Below are positions 8,216-16,480 of a stretch of DNA of 59,434 nucleotides, piece by piece. The DNA comes from Clostridiales bacterium (GTDB lineage: Bacteria > Bacillota_A > Clostridia > Lachnospirales > Lachnospiraceae). The notes beneath the pieces were generated by a model. That model was not told the origin of the DNA, did no database searches, and saw only the letters and a list, made by a program, of their open reading frames with translations. Position numbers and translations under genes: made by a program. The stretch is from the NCBI GenBank assembly GCA_030154385.1, contig JASKJZ010000001.1, positions 1-59,434 of the forward strand, given 5' to 3'. How positions within the stretch are numbered: position 1 is the first letter of the stretch; every line of letters starts with the position of its first letter.

Positions 8216-8980
8216 ATGTTAAAAAAAGCATCCATTACAGTAGAAGCGGCGATGGTATTGCCGCTGTTTCTCTTTTTCTTTTTTGGAGTGCTGCAGGGAT
8301 TTTCAATTCTTTCCCTGCAGCATCAAATTCAGATGTCACTTACGAAAACAGCAAATCAGATGTCACTGGCAGGCTATGCTTCGCAAAAGGAGAAGAGCGT
8401 GGCAGCCTTACAACTTGTATTTATGGCTAATCTGGAATCAGATTACTTCGGAGAATCCTGTATTGAGGGAGGTCTTGTATTGCTGACAGGTTCTTCCTAT
8501 GAGGGAGAAGATTTGACGTTAGTTGCCAATTATAGGATGAAACTTCCTGTTCCGCTCTGGAACCACGTTAGTCTTCCCGTAAAGCAACAGGTTAAAACCC
8601 GCTTGTTTGTGGGAAGAGACAAAACGAAAGAATCCGATAACAAAGAAAAGGAGGAGATACGATATGTATATATTACGGATACGGGAACGGTTTATCACGA
8701 AAGTGAGACATGTACACACCTGCGCCTTCGTATTTCTACGATATCAAAAGAAGATCTTGTCTGGAAGAGAAACGAGGGGGGAGCGAAATACTATCCTTGT
8801 GAGCATTGTATGAAAGAAAAGGAACCCAATGAAGGAAAAGAGGGAAGCCTATATTTTATAACGCAGGAGGGCAATCGTTTTCATTGCCGCAGGGACTGTT
8901 CTGGATTAAAGCGAACGGTATATAAGGTACCCTTTGAACAAGTAAAGACATGGAGGGCATGTAAACGATGTGGATCGTGA
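8216..8980 (+). CDS. TadE-like pseudopilin with two Cys/His modules
   Basis: 254 residues. The N-terminus SITVEAAMVLPLFLFFF is a TadE-type leader and helix, with Glu at +5 after Ala5. A typical TadE-like region runs to about residue 145. The C-terminal ~105 residues hold two copies of a Cys/His module: His161-x4-Cys166-x-His168 with Cys195/Cys198, and His223-x4-Cys228 with Cys249/Cys252, each joined by a hydrophobic strand and a Tyr or Trp before the second pair. This recalls small zinc-ribbon or Ada-like metal sites, but is predicted to be extracellular. Starts after AGAGG; overlaps the next gene by 13 bases. Confidence 0.75.
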   Translation: MLKKASITVEAAMVLPLFLFFFFGVLQGFSILSLQHQIQMSLTKTANQMSLAGYASQKEKSVAALQLVFMANLESDYFGESCIEGGLVLLTGSSYEGEDLTLVANYRMKLPVPLWNHVSLPVKQQVKTRLFVGRDKTKESDNKEKEEIRYVYITDTGTVYHESETCTHLRLRISTISKEDLVWKRNEGGAKYYPCEHCMKEKEPNEGKEGSLYFITQEGNRFHCRRDCSGLKRTVYKVPFEQVKTWRACKRCGS

Positions 8981-9399
8981 TTGGTGTAAAACTTATGGCA
9001 GCAGGAACTCTATTTTGGATGAGTCTTGAGGACATCAAGACTAAATCGGTTTCCTTAAAGGCAATTGGTCTTTTATTTTTATTAGGAGTATTTAACTTTC
9101 TGTTTGGAAGTGCCCCAACGTGGTGGAGTTTACTAATGGGAGCGGTACTAGGTATACTGCTTATCCTATTTTCTTTTGCTAGCCGACAAAAGTTGGGGAT
9201 GGCGGATGCTCTTTCAATCACAGGTCTTGGGGTGTTATTTGGAGTGGAGTTAAGCTTTTTGATCTTTGTTGCGGCGCTTTTTCTCCTTCTTTTGGTTTCA
9301 ATCCCTGGTTTGTTTTGTAAAAAAATATCGTTAACGAGTGAGCTGCCATTTCTTCCGTTTCTGTTTGTAAGCTTTATTGGTGTTATTCTATGCGCGTAA
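8968..9399 (+). CDS. Second A24 prepilin-peptidase-like protein
   Basis: 143 residues, almost entirely membrane-embedded (four to five segments). Two aspartates sit where A24 peptidases need them: Asp22 in LEDIKTKSVS and Asp80 in LGMADAL. The latter has Ala in place of the second Gly of GxGD. It lacks the N-terminal extension of longer enzymes. Its position between two pseudopilin genes suggests a specialised protease for these substrates, or an inactive paralogue of the peptidase at 1021. GGAGGG lies upstream of the ATG. Confidence 0.65.
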   Translation: MWIVIGVKLMAAGTLFWMSLEDIKTKSVSLKAIGLLFLLGVFNFLFGSAPTWWSLLMGAVLGILLILFSFASRQKLGMADALSITGLGVLFGVELSFLIFVAALFLLLLVSIPGLFCKKISLTSELPFLPFLFVSFIGVILCA

Positions 9400-9815
9400 A
9401 ACGATTACAAGGCAGTTTTACGGTAGAAGCAGCCTTTGTGCTGCCGATCTTGTTATTTATCATTATGATGCTATTATATGCGGGTCTTGCTTTGCATGAT
9501 GAGGTAGTAGCGACTGTTATGATAAGGCAAGAGATGCAAAGAGCGCAGGACGATATCCGACGATATGGGAAAGAGGCTGTGACCAAACAGCTAAGAGAGG
9601 CAATTGAGACAAAGATTGGAAACAAGCTTTGTATTACCGCAATTCATTATGTGAAGGTCGAGATAGGGTTGCTTACAATAGAGGTAACGTACGACGAAGA
9701 GAAGAGGATTGGCACGCGCAGAACAAAGCAAAGAAGAGAGAGCCTTCTAATTTATGATCCGATGAAGTATGTTCGAAGTATAGGAGAAATTCTAAATGAT
9801 GCAAGTGGAGTATAA
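9390..9815 (+). CDS. TadE/TadF-like pseudopilin
   Basis: 141 residues. The leader MRVKRLQG ends at Gly8, followed by SFTVE, giving Glu at +5 and then a hydrophobic helix to about residue 33, as in prepilin-peptidase substrates. The rest is a small charged extracytoplasmic domain. Minor pilin of the Tad apparatus by sequence and position. It overlaps the peptidase-like gene before it and the FHA gene after it, so the three are translated as a unit. Confidence 0.75.
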   Translation: MRVKRLQGSFTVEAAFVLPILLFIIMMLLYAGLALHDEVVATVMIRQEMQRAQDDIRRYGKEAVTKQLREAIETKIGNKLCITAIHYVKVEIGLLTIEVTYDEEKRIGTRRTKQRRESLLIYDPMKYVRSIGEILNDASGV

Positions 9816-11061
9816 AAGAGATATGTATCGAAATTACCTGGTCTTATTATGTGATCAGTCCTTGTTTGAGGGGTATGAGATTGGAATGCTGCAAAATAAT
9901 AAAATAAAGGGGCTGTTGCCAGTAACGGTAAAGCGTATTGATCAGGACACGCATTTATATTATGATATTACCTCGATGCAGCCAGTCGCAGAGGTATATC
10001 AAAAATGCAAGCTTACAAAAGATGACATTATTTTAATGACAGAGGGTGTGCTGGAAGGCCTTTTGGAAGCGAAAAAATATTTGTTGTTGGAGGATAATGT
10101 GGTAGTAGACCCGAACTATCTTTTTATGAACCCGGAGGGAGGAAGCGTATCACTATGCTATATTCCAGGCTATAACCAGTCCATGAAAGAGCAGTTGTCC
10201 AAACTGTTCGAATTTATATTAGATCGTGTGGATTATGAAAAGGAGCAGGCAGTCTGTCTTTCGTATGCCCTGTATAAAAAAAGCAAAGAAAAGAATGGGA
10301 GTGTTTATGACTTAAAGGCATTGATGAGGGAGGCTCCCCTTGAAAAAGAGGAAAGAGCCGTTGTCTCCCAAAATTCGATACCAGATAAGGATAGTATAAA
10401 AGGAGAAGAGAAAAAAAGTATTCTTGGAAAAGCCAAGGAGATTGAGGAGACTTTACGCTATCCTTGGTATTTATGGATGGCCTTTTTTGCGAGCGTTCTT
10501 TTTGCAGGGAGTGCGTTCTATATAGTCTTGCGTATAGGATTTTTTAGGGATCCGTGGAGCAATACAATTATAATACCTCGCTTTTTGCTGGCAATCATCA
10601 TTCTCATAGCAGTCTTACTACTCGTTGCTGAGCTTCTATTTCAAAAGAAGCATAAACTATCTCAAATGAAGACAAAGCTTGTAGAGATATCAAGTGAGCC
10701 GCTTGAAGAACTGCCAGATCGGACGGTTGTCTTATTTGAAAGAGAAGGAGTATCGATAGAAGGGCAATATCAATTGGCACCGCTTGATACAAGCCACTAC
10801 GAAATCATTTCTTTAATCGAATTTCCCTTTTTTGTTGGTAAACTTGCAAAGCGAGTGGATGGTGTAATCAATCATGATTCGGTGAGTCGCTTTCATGCAA
10901 AAATCGAGCGTGAGGGAGACTGCTTTTATCTAGCAGATCTAAATTCGACGAATGGAACGTATCATAATAATCAAAGATTAGAGGCGAATGAGAGGGTTAA
11001 AATCGAATATCTGGACCGCATTTCTTTTGGCCAGGTTACGTATATTTTTAATAAAATTTAA
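9796..11061 (+). CDS. DUF6382 and FHA domain membrane protein
   Basis: 421 residues. The N-terminal ~175 residues match the DUF6382 type found before FHA domains (name from memory). Two membrane segments follow (about 224-246 and 260-283), then a C-terminal FHA domain with SRFHAKIE and DLNSTNGTYHN, the phosphothreonine-binding loop residues (Arg, Ser, His, Asn). Last gene of the Tad operon. It may couple pilus assembly to Ser/Thr phosphorylation; no kinase gene is in the window. GGAGA precedes tandem ATG codons; the first is used here. Confidence 0.75.
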   Translation: MMQVEYKRDMYRNYLVLLCDQSLFEGYEIGMLQNNKIKGLLPVTVKRIDQDTHLYYDITSMQPVAEVYQKCKLTKDDIILMTEGVLEGLLEAKKYLLLEDNVVVDPNYLFMNPEGGSVSLCYIPGYNQSMKEQLSKLFEFILDRVDYEKEQAVCLSYALYKKSKEKNGSVYDLKALMREAPLEKEERAVVSQNSIPDKDSIKGEEKKSILGKAKEIEETLRYPWYLWMAFFASVLFAGSAFYIVLRIGFFRDPWSNTIIIPRFLLAIIILIAVLLLVAELLFQKKHKLSQMKTKLVEISSEPLEELPDRTVVLFEREGVSIEGQYQLAPLDTSHYEIISLIEFPFFVGKLAKRVDGVINHDSVSRFHAKIEREGDCFYLADLNSTNGTYHNNQRLEANERVKIEYLDRISFGQVTYIFNKI

Positions 11062-11151
11062 GAAAACTTTATGATTGCTTCAATACTTGTTCATATTTGT
11101 GTGGTACACTATTGATAAGATGCATAAATTGTGGTTACAGAGGGAGAACGT

Positions 11152-11865
11152 ATGGAGTTACCGATTTTTTATGATGAAGCAGAGGAATGGAGACATACTA
11201 TTCTTTTATATGAAGCAGCGTTAAAGGAAATAAATACGAAAATAGAAATACTCAATAGCGAGTTCAAGCAGGCACACCGTTATAATCCAATTGAACATGT
11301 TAAATCACGAATCAAATCTTTGGAAAGCATTGCAAAGAAGCTAAGACACTGTAATCGTGAGTTGACGATTGACAACGTTGTGCGCTATATTAACGATGTG
11401 GCAGGGATTCGGATTATCTGTTCATTTACTTCGGATATTTATCAGATAGCAAATGCAATCGCAAAGCAAAATGATGTCAATATTTTAAAGATAAAAGATT
11501 ATATTACGCAGCCAAAGGATAATGGTTATATGAGTTATCATATGATTGTAACCATACCTATTTTTTTGTCGAATGAAGTAGTCAACACTAAGGTAGAGAT
11601 TCAGATTCGAACCATTGCGATGGATTTTTGGGCAAGCTTAGAGCATAAGATCTACTACAAATTTGAGGGGAATGCTCCTCAAAGCATACGGAATGAGCTA
11701 AAGGAATGCGCGATGATTGCGTCCTACCTGGATAAAAAAATGCTTGGTCTGAATGAAGAAATCAAACGTTATCTGACAGAAGAAATGGAGGATTTAGAGA
11801 TTATTCCAATGGAGCCCATTCACCGAGTGCCCAAAGAAGCCTACGGAACACTGGCAGGGGACTAA
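11152..11865 (+). CDS. Small alarmone synthetase (RelA/SpoT-domain GTP pyrophosphokinase)
   Basis: 237 residues, the size of RelQ/RelP enzymes, with only the synthetase domain: no HD hydrolase, TGS or ACT domain. Recognisable segments are RIKSLESIAKKL, DVAGIRIIC, KDNGYMSYHMIV and VEIQIRTIAMDFWASLEHK, which carry the ATP- and GTP-binding residues of the fold. It should make (p)ppGpp from GTP/GDP and ATP during stress. Start ATG 11152 has AGGGAG at the right distance; an in-frame GTG at 11131 does not. RelQ and RelP were not distinguished. Confidence 0.88.
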   Translation: MELPIFYDEAEEWRHTILLYEAALKEINTKIEILNSEFKQAHRYNPIEHVKSRIKSLESIAKKLRHCNRELTIDNVVRYINDVAGIRIICSFTSDIYQIANAIAKQNDVNILKIKDYITQPKDNGYMSYHMIVTIPIFLSNEVVNTKVEIQIRTIAMDFWASLEHKIYYKFEGNAPQSIRNELKECAMIASYLDKKMLGLNEEIKRYLTEEMEDLEIIPMEPIHRVPKEAYGTLAGD

Positions 11866-11872
11866 TTAACTG

Positions 11873-11900
11873 TTGCCACAATTTTCGAACCTGTTATAAT
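11873..11900 (+). promoter_or_regulatory. Probable promoter
   Basis: TTGCCA, 16-bp spacer, perfect TATAAT. It lies just after the alarmone synthetase stop and would drive the coiled-coil protein gene and perhaps the S1-domain gene behind it. Confidence 0.6.
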
Positions 11901-11947
11901 AGAAGATAGGAAACAATTACGATTACAAGAAAATGGGGGACGTTGCG

Positions 11948-12439
11948 GTGAATTTATTTGAAAGTACAACTGGCTCAAAGCAGATACGGAATCTTTCACT
12001 TATTTTGTCTGAATATAAAAAGATATTGGAAGAGTATCAAAAAAAGATGGATTCCTTTCATGTAAGCGAAGAGGATAAAATGGCAGCAGTTCAGGTGGCA
12101 CTTGATTTGACTTACCTGAAAGAAGAGTTGGATGAAATAAAACCTTATCAGGATCAATTCATAAATGAAATCGATTCCTTGCATCAGTTGGTGAAGGAGA
12201 TGGCTTTGACCCAAAAAAGGATGGAGGAAAAGCTGGCAGAGTTTGATAAAACGATACTGGAACCCGTTGTAACAAATTATTCCTCCAATCGAATTGAGAT
12301 TATCGATAAATTTGAACAGGTAATGGACTTTACAAAGAAGAAGAGCAAATGGATGGTAGTGTCATTTGTTTTTAGTTTGATCAATCTAAGTGGAATTGTG
12401 TTTGTAATTCTATATTTAATAGGAATCATTTCATTCTAA
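11948..12439 (+). CDS. Hypothetical tail-anchored coiled-coil protein
   Basis: 163 residues of unknown function. Most of the chain is amphipathic helix with heptad-like spacing (about 15-120), followed by a single C-terminal membrane segment (about 138-160), so the coiled coil would face the cytoplasm. GTG 11948 is chosen because GGGGGA precedes it by about 8 bases; the in-frame ATG at 11933 has no such site. Six bases separate it from the earliest possible start of the S1-domain gene, so they may be cotranscribed. I recognise no family. Confidence 0.6.
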   Translation: MNLFESTTGSKQIRNLSLILSEYKKILEEYQKKMDSFHVSEEDKMAAVQVALDLTYLKEELDEIKPYQDQFINEIDSLHQLVKEMALTQKRMEEKLAEFDKTILEPVVTNYSSNRIEIIDKFEQVMDFTKKKSKWMVVSFVFSLINLSGIVFVILYLIGIISF

Positions 12440-12481
12440 TATAGGGTGAAGAGAATAAAAAATGGGAAGGAAATAGGTAAT

Positions 12482-13402
12482 ATGAGTGAAGAAATGAATG
12501 CAACTATGGAGTCGTTTGAAGAGGAAATTAATCGTTCCTTTAAAAAGCTAGCAGAGGGCGATATCATCACGGGAACTGTAATTGGAGTGACGGATACCTG
12601 TGTAAATGTTGATCTTGGTTATTATACCGAGGGTATTGTACCAATTGAAGAGCTAAGTAATGATCCGAAGTTCTCAATAAAGCAGGATATTTTGGTTGGG
12701 GATACCATAAAGGCTATGGTATTAGCAGAGGATGATGGGGAAGGCAACATCTCACTTTCCATCAAAAAGGCCATTGATGTGCTGGCTTGGGAGACACTAA
12801 AGCAGGCAAAAGAGGAAAATAAAATATATTCGGTAAAAATTGCACAGACGGTAAATGCGGGGGTTGTTACCTATTTGGAAGGAATTCGCGCGTTTATACC
12901 GGCATCTCAGCTAAGTCTTTCTTATGTAGAAAACCTGGATGAATGGGTCGGAAAGACGATTGATGTGAAGATTATCACAGCAGAAGAGGCACAAAAGAAG
13001 CTCGTACTTTCTGGAAAAGAGGTAGAGCGTGCACGTGCAGACAGAGACCGTAAGGAAAAAATATCTAGCTTACAAAAGGGAATTGTAACCACTGGTACGA
13101 TTGAAACGCTTATGCCCTATGGTTGCTTTGTAAATATTGGAGATGGGTTAAGCGGTCTGGTTCACATATCTCAGATTTGTGGGAAGCACATCAAACATCC
13201 TGGCGAGATTGTAAAAGAAGGACAAGAAGTAAAGGTAAAGATTATTGATGTTAAGGATGGGAAAATCAGCCTTAGTATGAAGGCAGTCGAAGAGAAAGAA
13301 GAAGTAATTGATGACATTGAGGAGGCTGCGTTTGAGTATCATTCAGAGGAGGAAGCAACCACGGGTCTTGGCGCCTTATTAAAAGGAATAAAATTAAACT
13401 AA
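12482..13402 (+). CDS. S1 RNA-binding domain protein (RpsA-like)
   Basis: 306 residues with three S1-type beta-barrel repeats: about 25-95 (GDIITGTVIGVTDTCVNVDLG), 105-175 (VTYLEGIRAFIPASQL) and 195-262 (GTIETLMPYGCFVNIGDGLSGLVHIS). Resembles the short S1-like proteins of Firmicutes that bind mRNA or the ribosome; the exact target is not known. Start ATG 12482 (MSEEMN) fits best, with a GGAAGG-type site; an upstream GTG at 12446 has none. Confidence 0.75.
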   Translation: MSEEMNATMESFEEEINRSFKKLAEGDIITGTVIGVTDTCVNVDLGYYTEGIVPIEELSNDPKFSIKQDILVGDTIKAMVLAEDDGEGNISLSIKKAIDVLAWETLKQAKEENKIYSVKIAQTVNAGVVTYLEGIRAFIPASQLSLSYVENLDEWVGKTIDVKIITAEEAQKKLVLSGKEVERARADRDRKEKISSLQKGIVTTGTIETLMPYGCFVNIGDGLSGLVHISQICGKHIKHPGEIVKEGQEVKVKIIDVKDGKISLSMKAVEEKEEVIDDIEEAAFEYHSEEEATTGLGALLKGIKLN

Positions 13403-13419
13403 AAGATAGAATTAACAAA

Positions 13420-13481
13420 AAAAGCAAAACAAAGAGGCTTTCTAATCAAATATGATGGGAAAGCCTCTTTGTTTTGCTTTG
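13420..13481 (-). terminator. Strong terminator between convergent genes
   Basis: Perfect 22-bp inverted repeat (13420-13441 and 13460-13481, core CAAAGAGGCTTTC) with an 18-base loop. On the - strand it runs into a T-rich tail, so it ends the metal ATPase operon; on + it can also stop the S1-protein transcript. Confidence 0.85.
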
Positions 13482-13505
13482 AGCAGGAGTGAAATTTATC
13501 GTGTT

Positions 13506-15728
13506 TTATGCGTGTAAGGTACGGATTGAATTTACGATTGCAATCATGGCGACTCCAACATCTGCAAAGATAGCGAGCCACATATTAGACAACCCAAAAG
13601 CCAGTAAAACCATAACCAGAAGTTTCACGCCAAGTGAGAAAGCGATATTTTCGGATACAATTTTTCGAGTATAGTGTGCGATGTCAATGGCACGTTTTAG
13701 CTGGGAAGGTTCGTCGGTCATTAAAACAATATCGGCGGCTTCGATGGCAGCATCCGAACCAACACCACCCATCGCCACACCAACGTCGGCACGGGCAAGG
13801 ACGGGTGCATCATTGATGCCATCTCCTACAAATAGAATTTTTTCTTTCTCTTTTGCTTTGGAGAGGAGTGTCTCGATTTGGTCGACCTTATCCGCAGGAA
13901 GTAATTGGGCATAATATGAATCAACTGCGAGTGTTTTCGCAACATATTCAGCAGTAGCGGCATTATCGCCCGTTAGCATGATGGTCTGAATTCCCTTTGC
14001 TTTCAAGTCATGAATGGCCTTTTTGCTGTCCTCTTTTATTTCATCCTCAATTTTAATATAACCAGCATATTGCGCATTAATAGAGAGATGGATAATGGTT
14101 CCATTGGCCGTTTTTGTTGCAGGCACTAAAATGTCATTGCTTGTAAGAAGTGTTTCGTTACCAAGTAAAACAAGATGTCCCTGATAATTAGCTTTTACAC
14201 CATGTCCTGCAATCTCTTCGTAGTTTGAAACCTTAGAGGCTAAATTGGCCGAAGGATAGGAAGCAACAATTGACTTAGCAATTGGGTGTGTGGAAAGGCT
14301 TTCAATTGCACTTGCAGTTTCTAAAATTTCGTCCCTTGAAAAGCCGTTTCGGGGAACAACTTCGGATACCCTAAAGTTTCCTTTGGTAAGAGTCCCTGTT
14401 TTATCAAAAACGGCATAGGAAACATTACAAAGAGCCTCTAAATAGTTGCTTCCCTTTACAATAATACCATTACGAGAAGCACAGCCGATTCCTCCAAAAA
14501 ATCCAAGAGGTACCGAGATGACTAAGGCACAAGGACAAGAAACCACTAAAAATCCGCAGGCTTTATAAATCCACGGTATAAAATCATACGTTCCAGTAAT
14601 TACAGGTGGCAAAATGGCTAATAAAAGAGCTGCGATTACGACAATGGGGGTATAAATCCGCGCGAATTTTGTAATAAAATTTTCAGTCGGCGATTTTCTA
14701 GCGGAAGCATTTTCAACCAAATCTAAGATTTTTGCAACCGTGGAGTCCTTATACTCTTTGGTAACCTGAATATAGAGACTCTTGCTGCCGTTGATGCAGC
14801 CACTCAATATACTGTCATTTACCTTGACTTCACGTGGAACCGATTCACCAGTTAGAGAGGACGTATCTACAAAGGAGGAGCCTTCGATTACGATTCCATC
14901 CAGTGGAATCTTTTCACTTGGTTTTATAAGTAAAATATCTCCGACCAATACATCCTTTGGTTCGACGGTTTCAATCTGATCGCCTACCTTTCGATTGGCA
15001 TAGTCTGCTTTTAGGTTCATGGCATCGGACAAATGCTTTCTTGATTTATCAACTGCCATATCCTGGAAAAATTCCCCGATTTGATACAACACCATAACGG
15101 CTAGAGCTTCTGGATATTCACCGATGATAAAGGCTCCGATGGTTGCAATGGCCATCAGGAAATTTTCGTCAAAAACTTCACCGTGCAGGATATTCTTTGC
15201 CGCTGTGAGTAATACCTCGTAGGAAAGAATGAGATATCCAAGCAGGATACCCAAAAGACGAAGTCCGCCTTCAGGCAGCAAAAAAATGGAACTGTACCCA
15301 ACTAAAATACCTACAAAAAGCGGCGCTAATTCCCTTATGGTCTCCATAAATGAAAATCCAGCAGCAAATCCAGATGAGGTGTGCTCGTGTGAATGTGCAT
15401 GCGAATGGGAGTGTTCATGCGAATGCTCTGGTGTGCAGCATCCATCCTCACAATGGGAGGTGTGCGAATGAGAGGTGATTCCCGCTGTATTTTTTTTATA
15501 AGTATCCCAGGCGGTCAGAGTGACTTCACCTTCGATTGCCGTAATAATAGGTGTGATAAGAGAGAGCAGATGTTCCTCACTCATCACATCCATAGTGGTT
15601 ATAATTAGTTTCTTGTTTACAAAATCGATGATGGCATTTGCAATTTGAGGCTGCTTCTTTAGTTTTTCCTCCATTTTTGCTGCGCAGTTTGCACAGCCTA
15701 AGTGATTTAGATAGTAAATGACTTCCAT
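13506..15728 (-). CDS. zntA: Zn/Cd/Pb-exporting P1B-type ATPase
   Basis: 740-residue heavy-metal ATPase that pumps divalent soft metals out of the cell. N-terminal HMA domain with GCANC (Cys12, Cys15), then a His-rich linker at 87-116 (repeats of HSHEH and the cluster CEDGCC). The membrane metal site is CPC at 398-400, phosphorylation site DKTGT with Asp442, then STHP (HP locus) and GDGINDAP. The last membrane pair holds Lys and Asp (GVKLLVM, FADVGVAM), typical of the Zn/Cd/Pb class rather than copper pumps. Start ATG 15728 follows AAAGGAAG. Downstream of and coregulated with the ArsR gene. Confidence 0.88.
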   Translation of the reverse strand: MEVIYYLNHLGCANCAAKMEEKLKKQPQIANAIIDFVNKKLIITTMDVMSEEHLLSLITPIITAIEGEVTLTAWDTYKKNTAGITSHSHTSHCEDGCCTPEHSHEHSHSHAHSHEHTSSGFAAGFSFMETIRELAPLFVGILVGYSSIFLLPEGGLRLLGILLGYLILSYEVLLTAAKNILHGEVFDENFLMAIATIGAFIIGEYPEALAVMVLYQIGEFFQDMAVDKSRKHLSDAMNLKADYANRKVGDQIETVEPKDVLVGDILLIKPSEKIPLDGIVIEGSSFVDTSSLTGESVPREVKVNDSILSGCINGSKSLYIQVTKEYKDSTVAKILDLVENASARKSPTENFITKFARIYTPIVVIAALLLAILPPVITGTYDFIPWIYKACGFLVVSCPCALVISVPLGFFGGIGCASRNGIIVKGSNYLEALCNVSYAVFDKTGTLTKGNFRVSEVVPRNGFSRDEILETASAIESLSTHPIAKSIVASYPSANLASKVSNYEEIAGHGVKANYQGHLVLLGNETLLTSNDILVPATKTANGTIIHLSINAQYAGYIKIEDEIKEDSKKAIHDLKAKGIQTIMLTGDNAATAEYVAKTLAVDSYYAQLLPADKVDQIETLLSKAKEKEKILFVGDGINDAPVLARADVGVAMGGVGSDAAIEAADIVLMTDEPSQLKRAIDIAHYTRKIVSENIAFSLGVKLLVMVLLAFGLSNMWLAIFADVGVAMIAIVNSIRTLHA

Positions 15729-15744
15729 AAGGTGCTTCCTTTCT

Positions 15745-16104
15745 TTATTCGGTAACGTGTGCCAGACCTTGATCAAAGATGTGCTTTACATGCTCGTCAG
15801 CAAGGGAATAGTACACCGTTTTACCAGATTTTCTATTTTTTACAAGCTTTGCTACTTTTAAGATACGTAATTGATGAGAGATTGCAGATTGTGTCATTTG
15901 AAGGAGGGCGGATATGTCACAGACACACATCTCGCTTTCAAATAGGGCACATAAAATCTTTACTCTGGTAGTATCGCCAAAAACCTTAAAAAGTTCAGCT
16001 AAATCATATAAAACCTCTTCTTCTGGCATCTTGGATAGAACGAAATCAACTGTTTCGTGATGTATGGTGTTGCAGCCACAAATTTCAGCGTGTTTTTTTT
16101 CCAT
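15745..16104 (-). CDS. ArsR/SmtB family metal-sensing repressor (CadC-like)
   Basis: 119-residue winged-helix repressor. It has both metal sites known from this family: the alpha3N type, with Cys60 and Cys62 in CVCD plus N-terminal Cys9/Cys11, and the alpha5 type, with Asp103, His105, His116 and Glu119 at the canonical spacing. The recognition helix is around TQSAISHQLRIL. It sits 16 bases before the efflux ATPase and behind a promoter carrying a palindrome. Metal binding would release the operator and induce export. AAGGAG lies before the ATG. Confidence 0.9.
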   Translation of the reverse strand: MEKKHAEICGCNTIHHETVDFVLSKMPEEEVLYDLAELFKVFGDTTRVKILCALFESEMCVCDISALLQMTQSAISHQLRILKVAKLVKNRKSGKTVYYSLADEHVKHIFDQGLAHVTE

Positions 16105-16126
16105 ATTAACTCCTTTGATATATAAT

Positions 16127-16146
16127 ATATGAATAATTGTTCATAT
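16127..16146. promoter_or_regulatory. ArsR/CadC operator
   Basis: Palindrome ATATGAA, 6 bp, TTCATAT, which matches the form of SmtB/CadC operators. It lies directly after the -10 of the divergent-facing promoter, over the likely transcription start. Confidence 0.75.
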
Positions 16147-16150
16147 GTTA

Positions 16151-16179
16151 TATATAATACTTTTCATAGCTTTTGTCAA
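16151..16179 (-). promoter_or_regulatory. Promoter of the arsR-type/zntA operon
   Basis: On the - strand: perfect TTGACA, 17-bp spacer, TATATA. The operator palindrome follows at once, so bound repressor would block polymerase. Confidence 0.7.
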
Positions 16180-16257
16180 GATAAAATGTAGTTTAGAAAG
16201 AAGAAGGAATGGTAATTTGTGAATATGCATAAAAAAGAAAATAAAAATAAGAAACTA

Positions 16258-16286
16258 TTGACAGAATGTACAAAAGATGATATCCT
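16258..16286 (+). promoter_or_regulatory. Orphan promoter
   Basis: Perfect TTGACA, 17-bp spacer, TATCCT. No coding sequence follows on this strand before a terminator about 70 bases downstream of the predicted start. Confidence 0.5.
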
Positions 16287-16291
16287 ATAGA

Positions 16292-16425
16292 AGATCGTTA
16301 GAGGCAAGAGGAGAAGCTGTATTTATTACGTTGGGGAACGTGAGAGGGTAACTTTATAAAAGGAATAGAATCATTTGACGTGTATTGGAGAGTACACCTT
16401 CCTATGATTCTATTCCTTTTTCTTT
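16292..16425 (+). ncRNA. Candidate small structured RNA
   Basis: About 130 bases between the promoter at 16258-16286 and a strong terminator, with no plausible ORF. It contains a small perfect hairpin ACGTT-GGGG-AACGT (16328-16341). The terminator stem AAAAGGAATAGAATCAT (16358-16374) pairs with 16404-16420, has an inner GTGTA/TACAC stem and is followed by T-runs. The rest of the gap (16180-16257 and 16426-16480) holds nothing I can identify. No known RNA family was recognised. Confidence 0.5.
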
Positions 16426-16480
16426 TGTCTATTTTTACTAAATTATTATGAAAGTTAGAGGAGAAGAACAAGTATGTAAA

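Noticed and set aside
13420..13481. Inverted repeat considered as a mobile element end or CRISPR repeat
   Set aside because: It occurs once, at the junction of two convergent genes, with a T-rich tail on the - strand, so a terminator explains it.
16328..16350. Short TTG frame inside the candidate RNA
   Set aside because: Only six or seven codons and no ribosome binding site at proper distance; the hairpin is a better reading.
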